Shown here: one piece after another, positions 1-5,398 of the stretch
How the letters are laid out: the number at the start of each line of letters is the position of its first letter
Numbering within the stretch: position 1 is the first letter of the stretch
From: G001797105 sp964528155
GTDB lineage: Bacteria; Chloroflexota; Anaerolineae; Anaerolineales; E44-bin32
Length of the DNA stretch: 6,698 nt
Assembly: GCA_964528155.1 (NCBI GenBank)
Contig: CAZGRL010000175.1
Location: 1 to 6,698, forward strand
Direction of reading: 5' to 3'
The notes under the pieces: model-generated
The model's database searches: none
Seen by the model: only the letters and a program-made list of their open reading frames with translations
What the model was told of the DNA's origin: nothing
Program-made: the position numbers and the translations under genes

Positions 1-85
1 GCAGGGGGACGAAAAGCGCGGCCAGCAAAGCCGCCGCGGGGAGGATCCGGATTGACCCTTTGTGGAGCCTGTCGAAGGAGCGCAT
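1..85 (-). CDS. N-terminal fragment of an exported or membrane protein (runs off left edge)
   Basis: Reading leftwards from an ATG at 85-83, 28 codons stay open to the window edge. The peptide begins MRSFDRLHKGSIRIL and continues into an Ala/Leu-rich hydrophobic run (PAAALLAALFVPL). A short basic stretch followed by a hydrophobic core is typical of a Sec signal peptide or first membrane helix. The start is supported by a strong Shine-Dalgarno sequence: AAAGGGGG at 98-91 on the minus strand, five bases before the ATG. A plausible promoter lies at 126-155. The gene is on the same strand as the WXG100 operon but 206 bases beyond its end, so it probably has its own transcript. Nothing of the mature protein is visible, so no function can be given. 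Confidence 0.6.
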   Translation of the reverse strand, partial: MRSFDRLHKGSIRILPAAALLAALFVPL

Positions 86-125
86 GCTTTCCCCCTTTCA
101 CGTTCGACGTTCGATCCGATGAACC

Positions 126-155
126 AGATTAGCACGAGCAAAGGGGCGAAGTCAA
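126..155 (-). promoter_or_regulatory. Candidate sigma-70 promoter for the left-edge gene
   Basis: On the minus strand TTGACT (155-150, five of six matches to the -35 consensus) is followed after 18 bases by TAATCT (131-126), which is preceded by TGC, an extended -10 element. Transcription would start near 119, leaving a leader of about 34 bases before the ATG at 85. The -10 hexamer alone is weak. A tandem duplicate of CGTTCGA lies at 101-114, inside the predicted leader; its meaning is unknown. Confidence 0.4.
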
Positions 156-291
156 TGACTCGCCTGCGTTGGAGCGCTCGTCGCCAGGCGCAGGCTGTGT
201 CGAAGGGTGTTCCGGGGTGGCAACGCGCCTTATTGTGGGCGTGGACGCAGCCTCCGTTTCGGCGACTGCATGGCGAGATCGAGCGACAGAT

Positions 292-1224
292 CTAGTCCGA
301 GTCGATCCAGCCCACCAGATAGCCAACGACGCTTTTCAACTCCTCGGCCGTGGGGTGAGAAAGCAGGATTTCTTCCGAACCATTTCCTGCCGGCCAAAGC
401 ATGCAGCGGCCCCCTGGTGAACCCAAGAACAGACCGTGAACCGGCGCCTGGAGTTGAGCAAGATCGCCCTGGGGGAACTCCTGCCTCCGGATTTCCAGGT
501 ATACGCCCGAGCGGATGGCCCGGTGCCACACCTGAAATGCAGGGTGGATATCAAACTTTCCGTCAGCGGTCTCCAGGATCTGATCCTCCACGAGGCTGTC
601 AAGCACCTCAGTCGCCGCGTCCGGACCACCTAGAAGCGTGGCGAGACGCGCTTCGGCATCCGTTCGCTCAACGGGCCATTCCAGCGCCGAATCAAGATCC
701 TCGACATCGGAGACGAGGTCATCCGCAGGCACCCATGGGCCGGCTACTGCCCCCAGGAATGCCAGGACGGCAGGATGGAGCTGAAGAGGGGCCGGAGACT
801 CATCTGACTCCGACGCCGGGCCGATGACCTCTACCAGGGTGTCGCGGAAGGCCTCCATCTCAAGAGGATCGGAGAGAATGCAGCTCTTCTCATCGAACGC
901 CGCCACAACCACCTCTGCGCCATCGCTGACGTGTACAGACCGCTTTCTGTCCTCTGGGCCTATCTGGCTCACCACGATCCGGCGTATTGGCCTAGCAGCG
1001 ATATCGAGGGAACGCCTCAAGCTGGGAAGCAGAGCCAGCCGACCGTGCTGCTCCGAGGGCGTATCGAGCAGGCCATGCTCTTCAAGCCAGGGAATATGTG
1101 GATCCAAGCTTCCCTCGAGATCACCGGTGATCAGGAAGGCAAAGGGCGAGGCGGCGCTGATGTCTCCATCGATGTTGATCAGCAAGTCCCGAAGGACTTC
1201 GACCGGGAATTCGCGGACTGCCAT
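292..1224 (-). CDS. Hypothetical protein with a duplicated domain, possible EspG-like partner of the WXG100 protein
   Basis: This is a 310-residue acidic protein without signal peptide or membrane segment, so it is probably cytoplasmic. The ATG at 1224 has AGGAG at 1238-1234, nine bases upstream; the stop is TAG. It starts 19 bases after the WXG100 gene ends, so the two are almost certainly one operon. The protein appears to contain two related copies, roughly residues 46-135 and 208-307. Each opens with a helix ending in a short acidic turn (WLEEHGLLDT versus LVEDQILETA), then an I/L-x-P segment, an Arg/Ile-rich strand, strands around a Gly pair, and a closing helix (EMEAFRDTLVEVI versus TAEELKSVVGYLV). 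EspG chaperones of ESX systems are known for a quasi-twofold fold of two similar subdomains. By position and this pseudo-symmetry it could be an EspG-like chaperone; an immunity protein is the main alternative. The family was not recognised from sequence alone. Confidence 0.8.
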   Translation of the reverse strand: MAVREFPVEVLRDLLINIDGDISAASPFAFLITGDLEGSLDPHIPWLEEHGLLDTPSEQHGRLALLPSLRRSLDIAARPIRRIVVSQIGPEDRKRSVHVSDGAEVVVAAFDEKSCILSDPLEMEAFRDTLVEVIGPASESDESPAPLQLHPAVLAFLGAVAGPWVPADDLVSDVEDLDSALEWPVERTDAEARLATLLGGPDAATEVLDSLVEDQILETADGKFDIHPAFQVWHRAIRSGVYLEIRRQEFPQGDLAQLQAPVHGLFLGSPGGRCMLWPAGNGSEEILLSHPTAEELKSVVGYLVGWIDSD

Positions 1225-1243
1225 GCTGGTCTTCTCCTACTTC

Positions 1244-2284
1244 TCAGAACACACTTTTGACTTCGTCCCAGAACATCCCCAGACCGCCGACGACACCGTG
1301 ATCGGCCCAGAAATCTCCTGCTTCAGCTGCCGACTTAAACACCCCGCCCCATTCGCCGTTCAACTGCCGCTGATGCAGGCTCTCCATGCCGCGTGTCGAG
1401 CCGGTGACCAACCCTTCGCCGGTGACCACGATCGATTCGAAAGAGCTATTCATGATCGTAGACGGGCCGTCGAGACCGGTCGCCATGCCGAGCATATCGC
1501 CAGCAAAGACATAGGGATTCTTCCGCATTGCCCATGAGAATGCGCCGGCCGCGCCTCCGCTGGTTATTTTCCCGATCCAGGTCTCGGCGCTCGACGACAT
1601 CCCCTGTCCGACGGACGTGGCCCCCGCGCCCAGAGCACTCAGACCGGTCGAGCCCTTATTCAGCCAATCGGCCGTCTTCGCCGCACGCGCGGAATTGGTC
1701 AGGTACCGGGCTACGAGGGCGTGGATTCCGCTCTTACTCAATGCCTCTTCCCCTCCGCGCGCGAAGATGCTCGCCATTTGCTCCAGCCGGCCCGCCAGGG
1801 CCGCGTTCAAGCGCGAGACCGCATTGGAGGCGAGCCTGCCCAATCCGGTGAACGTCCAGCTGCCGATGTTCAAGCCCCCGGCTACCGACTTGAACCAATC
1901 CGCAAGCCCGGCGACGCCTGCCGCGACTGCGCCCCCGCCTTCGGCTGCTTGTGTGCCCACACCGCCTGTCCCGGAGGCGGCGGTCCCGCGCAGAAAACCG
2001 GATGCGGTGTCCTCGGCATCCTTGATGATCTTGCTGATCTGTGTGGTGACGAGCTGGGCTTGCTCGAGCGCCTTGGCAAGTCGGGTCAGTGAGGGCACGA
2101 CCTCTTGATCCATCTCTCGGTAGAAGGCGTTGGCACCCGCTCCAATCCAATCGCCGCTCTGGAGTGTGCCCAGGTGTTGCTTGATGCTGCGAAGCGTATT
2201 CTGGGTGTTTTCGGCCTGGCGGCCGAACTGCTTGGCGATCTGCGCGAGCATGTCGTAATTCGCGCGAATCCTCGAGGCAGGCAT
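1244..2284 (-). CDS. WXG100-domain protein with long C-terminal extension, putative type VII secretion substrate
   Basis: The protein has 346 residues. Residues 1-95 form the helix-turn-helix hairpin of the WXG100 (ESAT-6-like) family: an amphipathic helix with many Gln, the turn GDWIG (W46-I47-G48), then a second helix reaching KIIKDAED. Plain WXG100 proteins are about 100 residues, so the extension of about 250 residues is unusual. It starts with a Gly/Ala-rich linker (101-125) and continues with small-residue-rich helical segments (about 126-260) and an acidic, aromatic C-terminus ending WDEVKSVF. No known toxin motif was recognised. The classical YxxxD/E export signal after the second helix is not evident. 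The ATG at 2284 follows the purine-rich GGAGGAGGAG at 2300-2291, a six-base spacing. It is the first gene of an operon with the 310-residue protein. Members of this family are exported through ESX/type VII machinery, none of which lies in this window; effector status is inferred. Confidence 0.88.
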   Translation of the reverse strand: MPASRIRANYDMLAQIAKQFGRQAENTQNTLRSIKQHLGTLQSGDWIGAGANAFYREMDQEVVPSLTRLAKALEQAQLVTTQISKIIKDAEDTASGFLRGTAASGTGGVGTQAAEGGGAVAAGVAGLADWFKSVAGGLNIGSWTFTGLGRLASNAVSRLNAALAGRLEQMASIFARGGEEALSKSGIHALVARYLTNSARAAKTADWLNKGSTGLSALGAGATSVGQGMSSSAETWIGKITSGGAAGAFSWAMRKNPYVFAGDMLGMATGLDGPSTIMNSSFESIVVTGEGLVTGSTRGMESLHQRQLNGEWGGVFKSAAEAGDFWADHGVVGGLGMFWDEVKSVF

Positions 2285-2290
2285 GGGTCA

Positions 2291-2300
2291 CTCCTCCTCC
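2291..2300 (-). promoter_or_regulatory. Strong ribosome binding site of the WXG100 gene
   Basis: GGAGGAGGAG on the minus strand, six bases before the ATG at 2284. It fixes the start codon and predicts high translation of the first gene of the operon. Confidence 0.75.
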
Positions 2301-2325
2301 GATGGCGGGGCTTAATCCGATTTCA

Positions 2326-2331
2326 ATTATA
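2326..2331 (-). promoter_or_regulatory. Candidate -10 box for the WXG100 operon
   Basis: A perfect TATAAT is present on the minus strand at 2331-2326, 41 bases before the ATG. Transcription would begin near 2319. No good -35 hexamer is found 16-18 bases upstream and there is no TGn extension, so an activator or another sigma factor may be needed, or the match is by chance. Confidence 0.4.
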
Positions 2332-2670
2332 GACTGACAACTGGCCCCCGCGATGGGGATTCCCGGAGGATGAGCAGGCGTGCAATCGGCGCAGTCGCGC
2401 TTTGCACGGCGTGCTGCTTCATTCTTCCGGCGAATGGGAACCTCCAACTGCAAGCGCTCGAAATACGCCTGGCTCCCCGGAGCGCGGCTGAATGGCCAGT
2501 GACGGACGCTCGAGGCGCAGTCCCCGACCGGAAGCGAGCCCGGACCTCCAGCGATCGCGCGACTTCCGCCACTCGCTGATGCCGACCAAGGCCAAGGTCT
2601 GGCAGACCGTGAGACCATGAGACTTGCTCTCGATGCCGCCCACGCCTGGGGATGGTCCGACGGCGATCGA
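2332..2670. other. Divergent intergenic region without a recognisable gene
   Basis: About 340 bases separate the leftward -10 box from the rightward promoter. Short open frames exist on both strands, such as one starting at 2370 on the plus strand, but none has a properly spaced ribosome binding site or a recognisable protein pattern. A six-base inverted repeat (GCGCTC around 2453, GAGCGC around 2480) is too widely spaced to be a convincing terminator. The region may hold regulator binding sites for both flanking units or a decayed gene. Confidence 0.5.
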
Positions 2671-2699
2671 TTGCACATGCGCTTTCTCATCCGTATAAT
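2671..2699 (+). promoter_or_regulatory. Near-consensus sigma-70 promoter of the lipoprotein gene
   Basis: TTGCAC (2671-2676) and a perfect TATAAT (2694-2699) are separated by exactly 17 bases, the ideal spacing. Transcription would start near 2706, giving a leader of about 38 bases before the ATG at 2744. The orientation and distance fit the downstream lipoprotein gene. Confidence 0.72.
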
Positions 2700-2726
2700 C
2701 CCGCCAAGAGCCGGCAATTCATTGAC

Positions 2727-2737
2727 AGAGGGGAGAG
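2727..2737 (+). promoter_or_regulatory. Ribosome binding site of the lipoprotein gene
   Basis: The purine run AGAGGGGAGAG ends six bases before the ATG at 2744. Together with the signal peptide that follows directly, it fixes the start. Confidence 0.65.
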
Positions 2738-2743
2738 TGCAAC

Positions 2744-3502
2744 ATGAGGGAATTGCTGCTCGCGATCGTGGTGCTCCTTTTGACAGGCTGCGGTTCGGCG
2801 ACGCCGAGCCCAATCCCGGCGACCGAGACGACGCCGCCGAAGGTCGCTACGAACACGGCAACGCCCCGCCCGTCAACAGCTACGCCCCGTCCGACCCGAA
2901 CACTCAACCCAACCAGCACGCCCGAGCCGACGTGGGAGTCGGTCACGATCGCAGATATTGAGGCTGCGCTCAAGCAGGCCGGCTATCGACGCTTTCCATT
3001 CAGAGGCAGTGATGGGGTGAATGGATTCAGCTGGGTCGACAACAATGCATACGAACGTGTGCGGACATGGGAGAATGGGATCGTCGAGCTGCAGGTCCTT
3101 CACGACAAGTCCAGCCAGGTCAGGGCAGAGCACATGGAGCGCCATTTGGCTGCATTGGATTCCGCACTTCCGGCGGGATTCATGGTGAGACTTCGAGAGG
3201 AGAATGTTGCCTACAACCAATCTGTCGCCGCGACCGTCTTGGGTGAGCCGGATCAGATGTTCCCATTCAACGATAAGTGGCACACCGTCTGGGCCGAGTA
3301 CTACACCTCGCAAATGGAGCTCGGAGGATACTGGGTCAGTTTCTCCCTTTGGTGGTGGCAATCCACATGTCCTTCGGAAGCTCTCTACTGCTACTACGAG
3401 GACTTCCCCGGGCTGGAGTTCGAGGGCGACTCATCGTTTGTCTTCTATTCCATCTACATTTGGCTTCCGGACAGCCCCGCCTTGACTTCAGGCAGCGCGT
3501 AA
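2744..3502 (+). CDS. Lipoprotein of unknown function with a Thr/Pro-rich linker
   Basis: The protein has 252 residues. Residues 1-15 are a short lipoprotein signal peptide with the lipobox LTGC, so Cys16 is the predicted lipidation site and the mature protein is anchored on the outer face of the cytoplasmic membrane. Residues 17-63 are a linker made largely of Thr, Pro, Ser and Ala, a style common in Chloroflexota surface proteins. The folded part (about 64-245) starts with a helix (VTIADIEAALKQAGYRRFPF) and is rich in aromatic residues. It contains a run of three Trp (around 203-205) followed by a CPSEALYCYY segment whose two Cys could form a disulfide. No enzymatic motif or known family was recognised. 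The promoter and ribosome binding site just upstream are strong; the stop is TAA. It is divergent from the WXG100 operon and appears to be a single-gene unit. Confidence 0.88.
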   Translation: MRELLLAIVVLLLTGCGSATPSPIPATETTPPKVATNTATPRPSTATPRPTRTLNPTSTPEPTWESVTIADIEAALKQAGYRRFPFRGSDGVNGFSWVDNNAYERVRTWENGIVELQVLHDKSSQVRAEHMERHLAALDSALPAGFMVRLREENVAYNQSVAATVLGEPDQMFPFNDKWHTVWAEYYTSQMELGGYWVSFSLWWWQSTCPSEALYCYYEDFPGLEFEGDSSFVFYSIYIWLPDSPALTSGSA

Positions 3503-3536
3503 ACAGGCCGCCACGGCGCCCGGACGCACGTGTCCC

Positions 3537-3839
3537 ACTGATTGTTTCATTGTCAACTCCTCATGCGCGGTGGCGAGCCTGGTGATCGAGACCGACGGGG
3601 GCAAGACCTCGTCCGCGGAGATCAGGCGACCTACTGCGCCGCGCACGTATTGGACCAAGCAGCGAGGCTACAAAGTGATTCGGTATAGCGCGAGGCAAGT
3701 TGGGAATGGTCTGGCGGGAGTGGTGGAACAAACACGCCAAGCATGTGAGCAGGGGGCGAGGCGGGTTTCATGGGCCCCGCCGCCACAGGCCGAGAATCTC
3801 GAGAGGGCCTGTTTGATGCGGGTTCAATGCCCAGCCTAG
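3537..3839 (+). pseudogene. Decayed DUF559 (Vsr-like) endonuclease fragment
   Basis: The frame from about 3537 to the TAG at 3837-3839 keeps the pattern of the C-terminal half of DUF559 endonucleases. The part FIVNSSCAVASLVIETDGG matches the family's 'YIVDFxCxxxxLVIExDGG' core, and RTYWTKQRGYKVIRYSARQV, followed by a Leu-x-Gly-Val helix, matches 'RTxxLxxxGYxVlRFxxxeVxxnlegVl'. The first half of the domain is missing; the sequence upstream belongs to the lipoprotein gene. The usual Asp after 'IV' is Asn here, and the usual 'QH' after DGG is replaced by Lys-Thr, so an active nuclease is unlikely. A GTG at 3570 could start an 89-residue peptide, but it has no evident ribosome binding site. The fragment fills the space between two convergent genes. 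The family assignment comes from pattern memory, not from a search. Confidence 0.5.
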
Positions 3840-4081
3840 GGGTTGCTGCGCCAGAGGATCACCTTTCCATCGTGGGCGCCACTCGCAAGGATATTCTCCC
3901 TTGGCGACCAGGCCAGGTGAAAGACGGCGTTGTCATGCCCTTTCAGGATGGTGGGTTCCGCCATGGCGTTGAGGTCCCACACAAGGATCCAATCGAGGAA
4001 GTCTTCGCCGCCCAGATATCTGACGAACCCTGCCAGGTATCTGGCATCCGGGCTCCAGGCCAGGTGGACGATCGCTCCTCA
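3836..4081 (-). pseudogene. C-terminal WD40 repeats cut off by an in-frame TGA
   Basis: Directly after the TGA at 4081-4079 the same frame stays open for 80 codons to a TAG at 3838-3836. It encodes two further repeats of the same kind: IVHLAWSPDARYLAG with VWDL, and VFHLAWSPRENILASGAHDG ending in ILWRSNP. No frameshift is involved. There is no start codon with a ribosome binding site at the head of this piece, so it would not be translated alone. It is best read as the original 3' end of the WD40 lipoprotein gene, separated by a single nonsense codon. Sequencing error, recent inactivation and readthrough are the alternatives. Confidence 0.75.
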
Positions 4082-5068
4082 TGGCGCCGCGCTCGACAGT
4101 ACCCGTCCATCAGCTCGAATGTCCTGCACCCGGAGTGACCCATCTGCAAATCCGGCCGCGATCATGCTCCCATCGGGTGACCACAGGGCTGGGGATGACG
4201 GCCTGCCTTTGGGCAAATGCGTCGCAATGGGCTGCCGTCCGATGATGTTCCAAGCTGCGATGCCGTCTGCTCCGCTGGCAAGCAACGCCAGGCCATCTGG
4301 CGACCAGCGGACGCTGCGCGTCGCGCCGGCGCTGTCTAGCACGTAAAGCAGATCTCCGCTGGCAGCATCCCAGACTTTGACGCCCTCTCCGGTCGACGTG
4401 GCGATCGCGCTGCCGTCCGGCGACCAATCCAAGTCGTTCGTACCCTCGGCGCTCGGAAACGCGTGGAGCGGCTCCCCGCGCTCGACATCCCAGGTGCGGG
4501 CCGACTTGTCCAGGCTGCCGAGCCCAGCGATCATCGAACCGTCGGGTGACCAGGCGAGAATCTGCATTTCCCCAAAGTAACCATAGAGCGTCTGCCTTGG
4601 TTCGCCGCTCGACACGTCCCAGATCCGGATCCGTGAGTCGATCCCGCCGACCGCAATCCTGTCTCCGGACGGGGACCAATCGCAGGTGTCCGGCCATGTC
4701 GAATGATGAAGCACACGGTGTTGCTCACCGGTCTCAACGTCCCAGATGATGACCGATTCATCGGTGCCGCCCGCGGCCAGGTAGGCGCCATCCGGCGACC
4801 AGTCCATGCACACGATCCAGGTCCGCCCAATCCCGTCTTCGCCATGGTCAAGGATCCGAAGCGGTCGCAGTGCAGGCGCGGGCGTCGGCTCCGGGATCGG
4901 CGTGTGTGTCGCCAGAGGGATTTCGGTGGGTGACGGGAGGCTAGGCTGCGTAGCGCCATTGGTCGGTGGAGCAATCGGTAAGGATGTGGCGGTTGGGGTC
5001 GGGGCCGCCTGGCATCCGAAACTGGCGAACAGTACGAATGCCAGGACAGCAACTCCTGGACGGCGCAT
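4079..5068 (-). CDS. WD40-repeat lipoprotein or secreted propeller, truncated by a premature stop
   Basis: From the ATG at 5068 the product has 329 residues. It begins MRRPGVAVLAFVLFASFGC, a lipoprotein-like signal peptide with Cys19 as likely anchor, although the lipobox (S-F-G-C) is not canonical. A Pro/Thr-rich linker (about 20-68) follows, then six WD40-type repeats, each with a W-S-P-[DS]-G turn and a closing [IV/R]-W-[DN] strand, spaced about 40 residues. The start at 5068 is preferred because the open frame to 5155 would put a 29-residue basic stretch before the signal peptide; neither ATG has a good ribosome binding site. The frame ends at a TGA (4081-4079) in a loop between blades. 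Two more repeats continue in frame beyond it, so the intact propeller would have eight blades. WD40 propellers are protein-interaction platforms; the partner is unknown. The product as read lacks its last blades and is probably unstable. Confidence 0.82.
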   Translation of the reverse strand: MRRPGVAVLAFVLFASFGCQAAPTPTATSLPIAPPTNGATQPSLPSPTEIPLATHTPIPEPTPAPALRPLRILDHGEDGIGRTWIVCMDWSPDGAYLAAGGTDESVIIWDVETGEQHRVLHHSTWPDTCDWSPSGDRIAVGGIDSRIRIWDVSSGEPRQTLYGYFGEMQILAWSPDGSMIAGLGSLDKSARTWDVERGEPLHAFPSAEGTNDLDWSPDGSAIATSTGEGVKVWDAASGDLLYVLDSAGATRSVRWSPDGLALLASGADGIAAWNIIGRQPIATHLPKGRPSSPALWSPDGSMIAAGFADGSLRVQDIRADGRVLSSAAP

Positions 5069-5398
5069 CGTCGAGCGGGCCCCGGATTCCCGGGAGAAGC
5101 GCTGCGCGATCTGCCTCAGTGCCAGATATTCCGCACGGGTCTTCGGAGCAAGCATCGGGGATTGGCCCTGTTACCCGCAGCCGGATATGAGATGACTGTA
5201 TCAGCTTTGTCGGGCGTGTTCAATGCGCAGCTCACGCACCGGTCGGATTACAGAAGCACCATTGCGGCTGCAGTTGTGTCACGCGAAGATTCTTCATGTT
5301 CCCAACGCCCGCTAGGGCAACTGAAACCGGGGCTGGAACTCCTGCCCGGCAGGCGATGTGCGCTATCGAGACCTGATCAGAAAGGAGCCGTAATCCCT
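5069..5398. other. Divergent intergenic region between WD40 and phosphatase-family genes
   Basis: About 330 bases separate the preferred starts of the two divergent genes. Both frames are open through part of this stretch (WD40 to 5155, phosphatase-family to 5162), but the translated peptides are not protein-like. No promoter with both good hexamers was found on either strand. If both upstream ATGs were used instead, only six bases would separate the two genes and no room for promoters would remain, which argues for the internal starts. Confidence 0.45.
5381..5387 (+). promoter_or_regulatory. Ribosome binding site supporting a TTG start
   Basis: AAAGGAG at 5381-5387 is the best Shine-Dalgarno match in the region. 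The in-frame TTG at 5399 follows after 11 bases, slightly longer than ideal. It lies shortly before the first membrane helix and is the best-supported start for the gene. Confidence 0.5.

Noticed and set aside
207..827. Open frame of 206 codons on the plus strand
   Set aside because: Pro/Arg/Gly-rich shadow opposite the 310-residue gene, with no ribosome binding site.
824..1537. Open frame of 237 codons on the plus strand
   Set aside because: It lies antisense to the end of the WXG100 gene and to the 310-residue gene; the peptide is Ser/Arg-rich and low in structure, a typical GC-rich shadow.
2370..2579. Small plus-strand open frame starting MSRRAIGAVALCTACCF
   Set aside because: The hydrophobic start is tempting, but the GGAGG lies only one base before the ATG and the rest is Arg/Ala-rich without domain pattern.
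1734..2813. Open frame of 359 codons on the minus strand overlapping the WXG100 gene and its promoter
   Set aside because: It is Arg/Ser/Gly-rich in the way of a shifted frame, it covers the WXG100 coding region in another frame, and it would read through the divergent promoter region.
3760..3781. Hairpin GGCGGG / CCCGCC as a terminator between the convergent genes
   Set aside because: The stem is only six pairs with a ten-base loop and no T-run follows on either strand.
4079..4081. Selenocysteine or general UGA recoding in the WD40 gene
   Set aside because: No hairpin of SECIS type was recognised after the TGA, the site lies in a variable loop, and other genes in the window end in TGA normally.
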